The notes: generated by a model from the sequence alone, not told the origin. Shown: positions 52,900 to 62,899, numbered from the stretch's first letter. The stretch is DNA of 64,000 bases from an uncultured Polaribacter sp. (GCF_947500975.1 NZ_CANMUE010000009.1:62001-126000); one strand, 5' to 3'. Made by a program: numbers and translations.

Positions 52900-54723
52900 A
52901 TGACACAAGATAAATTTTTAATTATTGCATTTTTTGCATTTTCTATGGCTTTATTTTCTCAGGAAAAAAAGGAAGTTCAAGAATTAGATACTGTTTTAAT
53001 AAAATCTTCTAGAATAGATTTGCCTTTTAAAGAAAATTCTAGAACCATTAACGTTATCACATCAACAGTTATAAAAAATAGTGCAGCAACTAATGTTGCA
53101 GATTTATTGCAGCAAGTTGCAGGTGTAGATATTAGAAGAAGAGGAACCGCAGGAAGCCAAGCAGATTTATATATTAGAGGAGGTGGCTTTGATCAAACAT
53201 TACTTTTAATTGATGGTATAAAAATGGATGATTCACAAACAGGGCATCATACTTTAAATGCAGCTTTACCCATAGAAGTTATTGAACGAATTGAAATTAT
53301 TAAAGGCCCTGCAGCAAGAGTTTTTGGACAAAATGCATTTACTGGGGCAATTAATATTGTAACTAAAAAGAAGTTAGCAAGCGTGGCTTCTGTAAATGTT
53401 GAAGCGGGTTCTTTTGGTCAATTAAATAGCTCTGTAACTTTTGGAGAGGAATATGAAAATTCATCTTTTATTGCACACGTTGGTGTTTTAACTTCAGATG
53501 GGTATAGAGATAATTCTGATTATCAGAACGAAAACTATGTGTTAAAAGGAATTTTTAATAAAAAAAATCAACCTATAAATGTTATCGCAACTTTTTTTAA
53601 TAAAAAATTCGGAGCACAAAATTTTTACACACCAACTTCTTGGGGTTTTAATGAATATGAAGAAACTCAAAGTAGTTTACTTGGTGTTTCAACAACATTT
53701 AAAACAGAAAAACTTAAAGTTACACCAAGAATTTACTGGAAAAGAGGGCAAGATATTTTCTTGTTAAAAAGAGATGACCCAAGTTTTTACAGAAATTTAC
53801 ACATTACAAATAAAGCGGGTGTAGAAACAAATGCGTCTTACACATCAGATTTAGGTATTACAGGTTTTGGTATAGATGTTTCTAGAGTTTTTATTAGTAG
53901 TAATAATTTAGGAAACAGAAACAGAACAATGGCTAATTTGTTTTTAGAACATCGTTTTAAATTAGCTAATGACAAGTTAGATGTTACACCTGGAGTTGCT
54001 GTTACTTATTTTTCAGATTTTAAATTTCATGCATTTCCTGGTTTAGATATTGGATATCAAATATCAGATAAATTAAAGGTGTATGGGAACCTAGGTACTA
54101 CATACAGAATACCAACGTATACAGATTTGTATTACAATGATAGTAGCACAAGTGGAAATCCTAATTTAAAACGAGAAGAAGCTTTTGCGCAAGAAATTGG
54201 TTTAAAATATGATTCAGAAAGATTTACAACCTCTGTTGCTCTTTTTAATAGAAATGCAACTAATTTGATAGATTTTGTAAAGCCAGATATTGATGCAACA
54301 AAGTTTGTAGCTACTAATTTTGCAGAAGTAAATACAAAAGGTTTTGAGTTGAATGCAGATTATCGCTTTAAAATAAATGAGTTTAAGCAAACACTTTCTT
54401 TTTCATATAATTTTTTAGATGATGATATATTAGATCAAGATAAAGATTTATCACGTTATTCATTAAACACTTTAAAACATCAGTTTATTACACGTTTTGC
54501 AAGTAGGTTATTTAAAAATGTAAGGCAAAATATTATTTATAAGCATGCAGAACGTACAGTTGGTACAAGTTATAATGTTTGGGATGCTTCTGTAATTGTA
54601 GATGTTAATAAATTTAGCTTTACTGTAACAGCTAATAATATTTTTGATGCAGAGTATATAGAATCTGGTTTTGTGCCAATGCCATCAAGTAATTTCTTAT
54701 TTGGGTTACGTTTTAATTTTTAA
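52900..54723 (+). CDS. TonB-dependent outer-membrane receptor (BtuB-like size)
   Basis: This 607-residue protein has a signal peptide ending ALFSQ and a TonB-box-like ELDTVLIKSSR. The plug domain contains VADLLQQVAGVDIRRRG, LYIRGGGFDQTLLLIDG and ERIEIIKGPAARVFGQNAFTGA. A 22-strand barrel follows, ending FGLRFNF. It lacks the SusC-type N-terminal extension and has no SusD partner, so a small-molecule ligand such as a vitamin, metal complex or cofactor is more likely than a glycan. The divergent MocR gene suggests a link to B6 or an amine compound, which is inference. Confidence 0.92.
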   Translation: MTQDKFLIIAFFAFSMALFSQEKKEVQELDTVLIKSSRIDLPFKENSRTINVITSTVIKNSAATNVADLLQQVAGVDIRRRGTAGSQADLYIRGGGFDQTLLLIDGIKMDDSQTGHHTLNAALPIEVIERIEIIKGPAARVFGQNAFTGAINIVTKKKLASVASVNVEAGSFGQLNSSVTFGEEYENSSFIAHVGVLTSDGYRDNSDYQNENYVLKGIFNKKNQPINVIATFFNKKFGAQNFYTPTSWGFNEYEETQSSLLGVSTTFKTEKLKVTPRIYWKRGQDIFLLKRDDPSFYRNLHITNKAGVETNASYTSDLGITGFGIDVSRVFISSNNLGNRNRTMANLFLEHRFKLANDKLDVTPGVAVTYFSDFKFHAFPGLDIGYQISDKLKVYGNLGTTYRIPTYTDLYYNDSSTSGNPNLKREEAFAQEIGLKYDSERFTTSVALFNRNATNLIDFVKPDIDATKFVATNFAEVNTKGFELNADYRFKINEFKQTLSFSYNFLDDDILDQDKDLSRYSLNTLKHQFITRFASRLFKNVRQNIIYKHAERTVGTSYNVWDASVIVDVNKFSFTVTANNIFDAEYIESGFVPMPSSNFLFGLRFNF

Positions 54724-54751
54724 AAGAAGTATTTTTTATACAATTTCACTT

Positions 54752-54783
54752 AAACCTTGATATATTTTTATCAAGGTTTTTTA
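54752..54783 (+). terminator. Intrinsic terminator after the receptor gene
   Basis: AAACCTTGATA/TATCAAGGTTT forms an eleven-pair stem with a six-base-class AT loop and a trailing T-run. Confidence 0.85.
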
Positions 54784-54996
54784 TTTTCTTTCAGGAAAAA
54801 ATATTTTTTTGTAACAAATTATACTTTTCAACTACTAATAAATAGAACTCATAGCTACTTTAGAATTTTTAAAAATTATTAAGTCTAGAATTAATAAGTC
54901 GATTTTTAAAAAAATGAGTTTTAGTTTTATTGATTAAAATGCTCTTTTTAATTAATAAAAAACCTTTATATTTAATCACTTTAAAAATTATTTGTT

Positions 54997-55569
54997 ATGA
55001 TGGAATGGTTTCAAGAATTAACGTCTTTTCAAAAGACGTATTGGATAATTACAGGTATTTCTACATTGATGTTTTTATTTGTGTTAGTTAGTACAATGAT
55101 TGGTGCTGACGGAGATGATATTGGTGATGTAGATGCAGAAATTGATGCAGATACTGGAGCAGGTTTTCAGTTTTTTACCCTTAAAAACTTAGTCGCTTTC
55201 TTTGCTATTTTTGGTTGGAGTGGAATAGCAAGTATTGATGCTGGAAATTCTAAATCATTAACCATAATTATATCTGTTATTTGCGGTTTAACAATGATGT
55301 TTGTAATGGCAGGTTTATTTTACTATATCAGTAAATTAACCTCTAGTGGAACTTTAAAAATGCAGAATGCATTAAATTCTATAGGAGAGGTATATTTAAC
55401 TGTTGGTGCAAACAGATCTAAAATAGGTAAAATTCAAATTAAAATTCAAGGAGCTTTAAGAGAATTAGAAGCTTTAACAGATTATAATGAAGATTTAAAA
55501 CAAGGAAAAATTATTAAAGTGATTGAAGTAACAAACAATGGAATATTAATTATAGAACCTCAAAATTAA
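54997..55569 (+). CDS. NfeD-like membrane protein, flotillin partner
   Basis: This 190-residue protein has three membrane helices (around residues 12-32, 55-75 and 85-110), with the acidic loop GDDIGDVDAEIDAD between the first two. A C-terminal OB-fold-like part follows (GEVYLTVGANRSKIGKIQIKIQG, GKIIKVIEVTNNGILIIEP). This is the YuaF/NfeD1b arrangement that accompanies bacterial flotillins. It lies 13 bases before the flotillin gene. It probably works with it in ordering membrane domains. Two adjacent ATG codons at the start cannot be told apart. Confidence 0.82.
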   Translation: MMEWFQELTSFQKTYWIITGISTLMFLFVLVSTMIGADGDDIGDVDAEIDADTGAGFQFFTLKNLVAFFAIFGWSGIASIDAGNSKSLTIIISVICGLTMMFVMAGLFYYISKLTSSGTLKMQNALNSIGEVYLTVGANRSKIGKIQIKIQGALRELEALTDYNEDLKQGKIIKVIEVTNNGILIIEPQN

Positions 55570-55582
55570 AAAAAAAAGAACT

Positions 55583-57013
55583 ATGCTAAATTTTATGATA
55601 TTACAAAATAGCCCATTTGCGGGTTTAGTAGGAATAGGAATTGCGATTTTATTCATATTTATACTAATAGTAGCAATGGTAAAACGTTACAAAAGATGTC
55701 CTTCAGACAGAATTTTAGTAGTGTATGGAAAAGTTGGAGGAGGAGAATCAGCTAAATGTATTCATGGTGGAGCTGCGTTTATTTTTCCAGTAATTCAAGA
55801 TTATCAATTTTTGGATTTAACACCAATTTCTATAGAAGTAAACTTAGTAAACGCACTTTCTAAGCAGAATATTCGTGTAAATGTGCCAAGTAGATTTACG
55901 ATTGGTGTATCTACAGAGCCTGGAATTATGCAAAATGCAGCAGAAAGATTATTAGGTTTAAATCAAGATAATATTCAAGAATTAGCCCAAGAAATTATTT
56001 TTGGTCAATTACGTTTGGTAGTCGCATCTATGGATATAGAAGAAATAAATTCTGATAGAGATAAATTTTTAACTAATATTTCTCAGTCAGTAGAATCAGA
56101 ACTAAAGAAAGTTGGTTTAAAATTAATTAACGTAAATATTACAGATATTGTAGATGAATCTGGTTATATAGAAGCATTAGGAAAGGAAGCTGCAGCACAT
56201 GCAATTAATGCAGCAAGAAAGTCTGTGGCAGAAAAAAACAGAGATGGTTCTATTGGTGAAGCAAATGCAGTACAAGATGAAAGAACACAGGTTGCAGCTG
56301 CAAATGCACAAGCTGTAGAAGGAGAAAACACAGCAAAAATTGCAGTTGCAAATTCAGACTCTTTAAGAAGACAAAGAGAAGCAGAAGCAGAACGTACAGC
56401 AATAGCTGCAGAAAAAGTACAAACAGCAAATGCATTAAGAGAATCATATGCTGCAGAGCAAGAAGCTGAGGTTGCAAGAGCGGAAAGAGAGCGTTCTTCT
56501 CAATTAGCAGATGTTATTGTTCCTGCTGAAATTGATAAACGTAAAGTTGAAATTGATGCAGAAGCATCAGCAGAAAACATCAGAAGAATTGCAAAAGGTG
56601 AAGCAGATGCAATTTTATTCAAAGCACAAGCAGAAGCACAAGGTTTGTATGAAGTTTTAACAAAACAAGCAGCTGGTTTAGATCAAATTGTAAAAGCAGC
56701 TGGAAACGATTCTCAAAATGCAGCCTTATTATTAATTGCAGATAAACTACCAGAATTAGTAAAAATACAAGCAGAAGCAATTAAAAATATTAAAATTGAT
56801 AAAGTAACTGTTTGGGAAAATGGTGGAGGTAAAGATGGTAAATCATCAACTTCTAACTTTATTTCTGGAATGTATAAATCAGTGCCACCTTTACAAGAAA
56901 TGTTTAATATGGCAGGTATGCAATTACCAGATTATTTAAAAGGAAAAGATATTACTGATATAAAAGCTGAAGAAATAGTTGAACATAAAAAAGATTCATC
57001 TTCTAAGTCATAA
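55583..57013 (+). CDS. Flotillin-family SPFH protein
   Basis: This 476-residue protein has a short N-terminal membrane helix (GLVGIGIAILFIFILIVAMV). The SPFH/PHB domain follows at about residues 35-200 (DRILVVYGKVGGGESAKCIHGG, QELAQEIIFGQLRLVVASM). A long Ala/Glu/Arg-rich coiled coil spans roughly 205-330 (the AEAERTAIAAEKVQTANAL type) and a C-terminal tail ends the protein. Flotillins form large oligomers that organise membrane microdomains. It pairs with the NfeD-like gene upstream, and a terminator follows. The coiled-coil coding region is very purine-rich. Confidence 0.94.
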   Translation: MLNFMILQNSPFAGLVGIGIAILFIFILIVAMVKRYKRCPSDRILVVYGKVGGGESAKCIHGGAAFIFPVIQDYQFLDLTPISIEVNLVNALSKQNIRVNVPSRFTIGVSTEPGIMQNAAERLLGLNQDNIQELAQEIIFGQLRLVVASMDIEEINSDRDKFLTNISQSVESELKKVGLKLINVNITDIVDESGYIEALGKEAAAHAINAARKSVAEKNRDGSIGEANAVQDERTQVAAANAQAVEGENTAKIAVANSDSLRRQREAEAERTAIAAEKVQTANALRESYAAEQEAEVARAERERSSQLADVIVPAEIDKRKVEIDAEASAENIRRIAKGEADAILFKAQAEAQGLYEVLTKQAAGLDQIVKAAGNDSQNAALLLIADKLPELVKIQAEAIKNIKIDKVTVWENGGGKDGKSSTSNFISGMYKSVPPLQEMFNMAGMQLPDYLKGKDITDIKAEEIVEHKKDSSSKS

Positions 57014-57033
57014 AATCATATTTTAATTTTATA

Positions 57034-57073
57034 AAGCCATCATTCAATAATTTTTCGAATGATGGTTTTTTTT
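57034..57073 (+). terminator. Intrinsic terminator after the flotillin gene
   Basis: CCATCATTC/GAATGATGG pairs perfectly over nine bases, with an eleven-base loop and a run of eight T residues. Confidence 0.9.
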
Positions 57074-57108
57074 ATTATTCTTAAAATAAATGTTAAAAAT
57101 ATTATCTT

Positions 57109-57116
57109 TATTTTTG
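57109..57116 (+). promoter_or_regulatory. -7 promoter element for the DUF3857 pair
   Basis: TATTTTTG matches exactly and lies 47 bases before the start at 57164. Confidence 0.45.
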
Positions 57117-57163
57117 CAACCCCTGAATTTTTTTCAAGGAAAAAAAGCTAGAAAAAATATTGC

Positions 57164-59080
57164 ATGAAAAAAAATAAGAGTTTCTATTTCTCCCTGTTTC
57201 TATTATTATCAACAAATATATTTAGTCAAATATCAGATTATTCTTCCATTTTAATTCCGTCAGAGATAAAAGAAGATGCAAATTCTGTTGTAAGGTATCA
57301 TAAAACAACCATAGATGTTTTAGGTATTGATCAGATGATAATTTCTGTAAATAGAACAATAACTGTTTTAAATAAGTTAGGGGATAAAAATGTTAGAGCT
57401 GCTGTTGGTTATGATAATAATTCTAAAATTAACAAATTAGAAGCCAAAATTTATGATGCTTTTGGCAAAGAAATAAAAAAGGTTAAAAAGAAAAATTTTA
57501 CAGATGTTAGTGCTGTAGATGGAGGGACTTTATATTCAGATTCTAGGGTAAAATATTTAGATTATACGCCAATTTCTTATCCATACACTGTTCATTTAGA
57601 GTATGAAAAGAAAACGTCTTCAACAGGTTTTCTTCCTAATTGGAGTCCTGTAGAAAATTATTTTGTTTCTGTTCAAAAAAATGAGTTTCAAGTAAATTTA
57701 AAATATGGAAAAGTAAGAATAAAAGAAAAAAACTTTGAAGGTTTTGAAATTGAAAAATCTATTGATGATGCTAAGATATTTTATTCAATCATTAACGTAA
57801 AATCTTTTAAAAAAGAAGCGTACGCAATATCTTTAAGAAACTATAGCCCTAAATCTTTAATAGCTCTTAATGATTTTAAAACTGATGGTGTTAGTGGTAG
57901 TTACACAAATTGGAGTGAATTTGGTTCTTGGATGAATAACTCACTTTTAAAAAACAGAAATTTACTTGATGAAGTAACCAAAATTAAAGTATTAAAATTA
58001 GTTGAAGGAGTTGATGATCCAATAGAAAAAGCTAAAATTGTATATCAATTTGTGCAAGATAATACAAGATACATTAGCGTTCAGGTAGGTATTGGTGGTA
58101 TACAACCGATAGCTGCAAACGAAGTTGATAAATTGGGGTATGGAGATTGTAAAGGACTTACAAATTATACAAAATCTTTGCTTGATTTGGTAGGTGTAAC
58201 TTCTTATTATACACATGTTGAAGCTAATAGTCATGAGCCTGTTTCATTTGAAAAAGATTTTGCTTCTCTAGAACAAGGTAACCATGTAATCTTAAATATA
58301 CCCAATAAAGACAAAGATGTTTGGTTAGAGTGTACAAGTCAAACAACTCCTTTTGGTTTTTTAGGTAGGTTTACAGATGATAGAGATGTACTTGTAATTA
58401 CGCCAGAAGGAGGTGTAATAAAACACACAACATCTTATAAAAATGAAGAAAATTTACAAAAACTAACTGCAAAAATTAAGTTAGATGATACAGGTGACTT
58501 AAAAGCAACTTTGCAAAGAATTTCAGAAGGAACTCAATATGATTCTAAATCATATTTTTCTGAAATGAATCAAGAAGAATTGATAAAAAATTACAAAACC
58601 AATGTTTGGGATTATAATAATAATTTAGAGATTATTTCTGCAAAAATAGAAAATAACAAAAAAGATATTAAGCTTAAGGAAGCTGTAGAAGTTGCTATTA
58701 AAAATTATGCAACTGTAAATGAAAAAGAAATTTTATTTAGAGTAAATGTATTTAATAAAGAAAGTTTTATTCCTAAAAGATATAGAACAAGAAATTTGCC
58801 ACTTAAAATTTATAGAGGTTATAAAGATGTAGATGAATACATTATACATATTCCAGAAAATTATAAGTTAGAATACATACCAGAAAAAGTAGAGCTAAAT
58901 ACAAAATTTGGTACTTATTCTTTAAGTTTTGAAAAGGTAGATGAGCATCAATTATTATATAAAAAATCGATTTTAATAAAAGGAGGCACTTATTCAAAAG
59001 AAGATTATAAATTATTTAGAAAGTTTAGAAGAAGTATTGTAAAATTAGAAAACACAAGAATTGCATTATTAAAAAAATAA
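57164..59080 (+). CDS. DUF3857 and transglutaminase-like protein (catalytic triad intact)
   Basis: This 638-residue secreted protein has a signal peptide (LFLLLSTNIFSQ). A DUF3857 beta-rich domain follows at about residues 30-240. The transglutaminase-like domain (about 270-400) has the expected catalytic residues: Cys329 in YGDCKGL, His374 in GNHVILNI and an acidic partner in VWLECTS (Glu389). The C-terminal third is another beta-rich region. Such enzymes may cleave or crosslink peptides in the envelope; no substrate is known. A similar gene follows after 2 bases. Confidence 0.85.
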   Translation: MKKNKSFYFSLFLLLSTNIFSQISDYSSILIPSEIKEDANSVVRYHKTTIDVLGIDQMIISVNRTITVLNKLGDKNVRAAVGYDNNSKINKLEAKIYDAFGKEIKKVKKKNFTDVSAVDGGTLYSDSRVKYLDYTPISYPYTVHLEYEKKTSSTGFLPNWSPVENYFVSVQKNEFQVNLKYGKVRIKEKNFEGFEIEKSIDDAKIFYSIINVKSFKKEAYAISLRNYSPKSLIALNDFKTDGVSGSYTNWSEFGSWMNNSLLKNRNLLDEVTKIKVLKLVEGVDDPIEKAKIVYQFVQDNTRYISVQVGIGGIQPIAANEVDKLGYGDCKGLTNYTKSLLDLVGVTSYYTHVEANSHEPVSFEKDFASLEQGNHVILNIPNKDKDVWLECTSQTTPFGFLGRFTDDRDVLVITPEGGVIKHTTSYKNEENLQKLTAKIKLDDTGDLKATLQRISEGTQYDSKSYFSEMNQEELIKNYKTNVWDYNNNLEIISAKIENNKKDIKLKEAVEVAIKNYATVNEKEILFRVNVFNKESFIPKRYRTRNLPLKIYRGYKDVDEYIIHIPENYKLEYIPEKVELNTKFGTYSLSFEKVDEHQLLYKKSILIKGGTYSKEDYKLFRKFRRSIVKLENTRIALLKK

Positions 59081-59082
59081 AG

Positions 59083-61044
59083 ATGAAAAAGAAAGTTATA
59101 ATATTAATGGTATTGATAGTTCAGGCATCTTTATTTGCTCAAAATTACAAGTTTGGTAAAGTATCAAAAGAAGAAGTTGAAGAGCAATTTTACCCTACTG
59201 ATTCCACTGTAGATGCAGCATATTTATATAAATATAGAAGAAGTTATTTTGATTTTATTCCAAACGAAGGGTTTCAATTGATAACAAACATACACCACAG
59301 AATAAAAATTTATACAAAAGAAGGTTTTGATTACGCTACAAAATCTGTTAAATATTATAACCCAGATTCTGGAGAATCAGAATCTGTTGGTAGTATAAGA
59401 GGATATACCTTTTTTAAAGAAAATGGAAAAATCCAAAAAGAAAAATTATCTAAAAAAAGTATTTTTAAAGAAAAAATCAATAAATACAACAGTAAAGTTA
59501 AAATTACCATGCCTAAATTACAAGAAGGTTGTGTTGTAGATATTAAATATACTATTACTTCTCCTTATGCAACTTCAATAGATGATGTTGAGTTTCAAAA
59601 AGGAATTCCAATTAAAAAAATAAATTCTCAATTAGAGTTTCCAGAATATTATACCTTTAGATCAACTAATAAAGGGTATTATAGTATTCCAGTAAAGAAA
59701 TCATCAAAAAGTGGTAAAATTGGTGATAGTGAATATAGAGTTAATGTTTTGAACTTTAATGGTAATAATATTCCTGCTTTAAAAAATAACGAATCTTATG
59801 TAGCAAATATTAATGCTTATAGAGGTGGAGTAAAGTTTGAATTATCACAAACAAATTTTATGAGTATTGGTGGAGAACTTAAAAATTATTCCACCTCTTG
59901 GGCAAACGTAAGTCAGCAAATTTTTAGATCTTCTTCTTTTGGAGCAGAACTTAAAAAAACAAGTTATTTTAAAGAAGATTTAGACAAACTTTTAGTCGAT
60001 TATAAAGCTAGTACCGAAAAATTGAATGCTATTTTTCAATTTGTAAAAAGCAAAGTAAAATGGAATGGTTTTTATGGGAAATATACCGAAAAAGGAGTAA
60101 AAAAAGCTTATAAGGAAAGTGCTGGTAATGTAGCAGATATCAATTTAATGTTAACCTCTATGTTAAGATATGCAGGTTTAAAAGCAAATCCTGTTTTAGT
60201 AAGTTCTAGAGGAAATGGACTGCCACTTTTTCCAACACTAAAAGGTTTTGATTATGTTATTTCCGTGGTTCAATTTCCAGATGATTCATATGTTTTATTA
60301 GATGCAACAGAATCTTACAGTTTACCAAATGTTTTGCCTGTTAGAGCTTTAAATTGGGATGGAAGACTAGTTAAAAAAGATGGAACTTCTTCTTGGGTAA
60401 AATTAACGTCTTCTATTAAAGCAAAAGAAGATAATACTATGATGGTAAAAATTTCTGATGATATTTCCGTTAATGGTTTTATAAGAACAAAATTTGAAAA
60501 CCTTAATGCTTTAAACTTTAGAAGTAAAAACAATCATATAAAAAAGGAAGTACTTGAAACCAAATATGAAGAAAAAAATAATTTAGAAGTTGAAGACTTT
60601 AAAATTACCAATGAACAAGATTTAAGTAAACCAGTTATAAGAAGAGTAAAATTTTATAGTGAAGATTTGGTTGAAGAAATTAGCGGGAAATTGTATATAG
60701 AACCATTATTGTTTTTAACAAATCATAAAAACCCATTCAAATTGGAAGAAAGAAAATTTCCTGTAGATTTTGCTACAGCTTGGAAAGATGAAAATAAAAT
60801 TTTTATAGAAATTCCTGAAGGGTATAAAGTGGAAAAATTGCCAGAACCAATTGGTATTGCTCTTCCAGATAATATTGGAATTTTTAAATATCAAGTTTTA
60901 CAAATTGGTAATAAAATAAAAACAATATCTATTTTAGAGTTTAATAGTTCTATAATACCATCTAGCTATTATCAATATTTAAAAGATTTTTATGGAACTT
61001 TAGTAAAAAAACAATCAGAAAAAATAGTGTTGGTGAAAATTTAG
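59083..61044 (+). CDS. DUF3857 and transglutaminase-like protein (catalytic residues lost)
   Basis: This 653-residue paralogue of the preceding gene has the same layout: signal peptide (VLIVQASLFAQ), DUF3857 domain, transglutaminase-like region and beta-rich tail. At the position of the Cys-containing motif it reads KESAGNVADINLML, and the His position is FDYVISVV, so the enzyme site appears absent. An Asp remains in LLDATES. It is likely a binding or scaffold partner of the upstream enzyme, made from the same message. It ends 8 bases from the convergent CPBP gene. Confidence 0.82.
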   Translation: MKKKVIILMVLIVQASLFAQNYKFGKVSKEEVEEQFYPTDSTVDAAYLYKYRRSYFDFIPNEGFQLITNIHHRIKIYTKEGFDYATKSVKYYNPDSGESESVGSIRGYTFFKENGKIQKEKLSKKSIFKEKINKYNSKVKITMPKLQEGCVVDIKYTITSPYATSIDDVEFQKGIPIKKINSQLEFPEYYTFRSTNKGYYSIPVKKSSKSGKIGDSEYRVNVLNFNGNNIPALKNNESYVANINAYRGGVKFELSQTNFMSIGGELKNYSTSWANVSQQIFRSSSFGAELKKTSYFKEDLDKLLVDYKASTEKLNAIFQFVKSKVKWNGFYGKYTEKGVKKAYKESAGNVADINLMLTSMLRYAGLKANPVLVSSRGNGLPLFPTLKGFDYVISVVQFPDDSYVLLDATESYSLPNVLPVRALNWDGRLVKKDGTSSWVKLTSSIKAKEDNTMMVKISDDISVNGFIRTKFENLNALNFRSKNNHIKKEVLETKYEEKNNLEVEDFKITNEQDLSKPVIRRVKFYSEDLVEEISGKLYIEPLLFLTNHKNPFKLEERKFPVDFATAWKDENKIFIEIPEGYKVEKLPEPIGIALPDNIGIFKYQVLQIGNKIKTISILEFNSSIIPSSYYQYLKDFYGTLVKKQSEKIVLVKI

Positions 61045-61052
61045 TTTAAATT

Positions 61053-61679
61053 TTAAGAAGGAAAACCTAACATAGAACCCATACCAACTGTAAAGAGCCA
61101 ACAGCCATAAATAGCGTGTTCAACAGAAACTAAAAAGGTGGATTTTGTTTTTTTATAACTCAAAGCAAAAAGAATACCGCCGATAAAAGTTAAGAATAAA
61201 ACCAACGTATTTTTAAATAATAAATGTGCTAAAGAAAATGAAATAGCATTCATCAAAATAAATAAAAACTCATTTTTAAAAAGAATTTTATAGCGTTTAA
61301 AAAAGAAGGTTCTGTAAATAAGTTCTTGAGGATACACAGAAAAGATGGAGTAGAAGCATAAAATTAAAATCCACATTAATGGCTTATTCAAAACAACAGT
61401 AAAAAGATTTTCTTTGTCAGAGTACCAAACAAAAAAGGTAGTTGCAATAATAATTACTAATAAATTTATAAGAGTTCTTTTCCAAAAATTTTTCCAGTTA
61501 ATCTCTTTAATAATTTTGAATTTAATCTTTTCAATTTTCAGTAAGACATATAAGATATATCCAAAACCAGAAACACCAATAATCAATTTTAATATTGGTT
61601 TATAATCAAAATAAAAACTTATTGGAATTAAGATAAATATGATAAAAAGTTCAAAAAATTTATAACGTATTGATTGCAT
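61053..61679 (-). CDS. CPBP-family (Rce1-like) membrane protein with altered active site
   Basis: This 208-residue protein has six or seven membrane helices and the CPBP layout. The first motif, normally EExxxR, reads Q118-E-L-I-Y-R123. The second, FxxxH, is FSLAH (His152), and the third is EHAIYG. The leading Glu, thought to activate water in Rce1-type proteases, is therefore Gln. The codon is CAA, so a single base change separates it from GAA. The protein may be a non-catalytic relative. No substrate is apparent from the neighbours. Confidence 0.8.
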   Translation of the reverse strand: MQSIRYKFFELFIIFILIPISFYFDYKPILKLIIGVSGFGYILYVLLKIEKIKFKIIKEINWKNFWKRTLINLLVIIIATTFFVWYSDKENLFTVVLNKPLMWILILCFYSIFSVYPQELIYRTFFFKRYKILFKNEFLFILMNAISFSLAHLLFKNTLVLFLTFIGGILFALSYKKTKSTFLVSVEHAIYGCWLFTVGMGSMLGFPS

Positions 61680-61872
61680 GTTTTTTGTTTTTACTTGAGA
61701 ATAATTGCTGTAGTATTTTTTACTTGTTCAATACTAAAAATACTATGTGTATTACTAATCTGCTTTATTTTTCTAGATTTTTAGTCAGAATTTTTTATTT
61801 TTTTTAAATAAATAAAAAATAATTGAAGCAATCTCTTTTCATTAGTAAATTGTTTCCGTTAGCAAAGACAAA

Positions 61873-62895
61873 TTAAACCCCTTTTAAACGTTTAATAAAT
61901 TTAGAAAAATCATTTTTATTAGGTGGAGATCCATCAAAAGGTAAAATATCCCAATTTCCGTTTTCATGAAAAATAGTAAAGTTAAAAACAGATGTATTTG
62001 CATCATCAGGATTTAACATTGGATAACGTAAATCTACATATTTATAAGTGCCAACTTTTTCTTTTTTTGAAAGATTAAAATAGTTGTTACTAAACCAAGT
62101 TAAGGTTTGAAGATTTTTATCAGTCATATCAATTAAATCGTGTTTTTTTTCAATTGTAATTATCTTTTCAGAAATTGATTTTTTATCTAGTAAAGAATAG
62201 AAAGTTAAGTAATAATTATTTTCACCTTCTGCAACTGCATACCACAAAATATTATTTAAAATGGTAGGTTGTGCAGAAAACCGTGCGTAAGTAATCCCAG
62301 CTTTATCAAATGATTTTTTAAAAACTGAGTCTACATAAAATTTATTAATAATGGTAAAAATCATGTATGCAGAACTAATATAAATCCCTGTTTTTAACCA
62401 CCAACGTCTTCTTGTTCTTTTTCTGTTGAAAAACATCAAAATAATCATACATAATAAAAAAGGAACTGTATATAATGGATCTGCAACTGAAATATTATTA
62501 AAAGCAACTCTATAATCAGAAAAAGGAGCAAAAAGCTGTGTTCCGTAAGGGGTAAAACAATCTAAAAGAGGGTGCGTAAAAATGGCTAAAAAGAATAACC
62601 AAATCCAATCTTTTAAAGTGCTAGTTTCTCTTCTTTTACCAGAGTTATAGAGTTTGAAGGTAATCCACCCCAATAAAAATGCGCCCAAAATTGCAAATAA
62701 AATAGAGTGCATAAATCCACGATGAAAAGCCATGGCTTGTATTTCATTGCTATATAAAAACCTGCCGATAAAAACATCTAAATCTGGAATTGTACCACCT
62801 ATTGCGCCAAATAATAAAGCTTTGTTTCCTATTTTTTTTCCAAGTACAATTTCTCCACAAGTAGCACCTAAAACAATTTGAGTTAATGAATCCAT
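61873..62895 (-). CDS. Membrane-bound metal-dependent hydrolase (YdjM/DUF457 family)
   Basis: This 340-residue protein starts MDSLTQIVLGATCGEIVLG and has three or four membrane helices in its first half, with metal-site motifs GTIPDLDVFIG, FHRGFMHSILFA and THPLLDCFTPYGTQ. The second half is soluble and less conserved. Family members were renamed from inner-membrane YdjM, whose SOS link is known in E. coli. The chemistry is unclear. I reject the longer frame (to 62979) because a -7 box lies 5 bases upstream of the ATG at 62895. Confidence 0.87.
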   Translation of the reverse strand: MDSLTQIVLGATCGEIVLGKKIGNKALLFGAIGGTIPDLDVFIGRFLYSNEIQAMAFHRGFMHSILFAILGAFLLGWITFKLYNSGKRRETSTLKDWIWLFFLAIFTHPLLDCFTPYGTQLFAPFSDYRVAFNNISVADPLYTVPFLLCMIILMFFNRKRTRRRWWLKTGIYISSAYMIFTIINKFYVDSVFKKSFDKAGITYARFSAQPTILNNILWYAVAEGENNYYLTFYSLLDKKSISEKIITIEKKHDLIDMTDKNLQTLTWFSNNYFNLSKKEKVGTYKYVDLRYPMLNPDDANTSVFNFTIFHENGNWDILPFDGSPPNKNDFSKFIKRLKGV

Positions 62896-62899
62896 ATTA

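Noticed and set aside
56250..56477. 75-codon Leu-rich open frame on the minus strand
   Set aside because: It is antisense to the Ala/Glu coiled coil of the flotillin gene, whose codons read as Leu-rich in reverse. It is not a membrane protein gene.
61790..61826. AT-only hairpin that could be a terminator after the hydrolase gene
   Set aside because: It is a T-run followed by an A-run without any GC pair, so pairing is weak and expected by chance in AT-rich spacer DNA.
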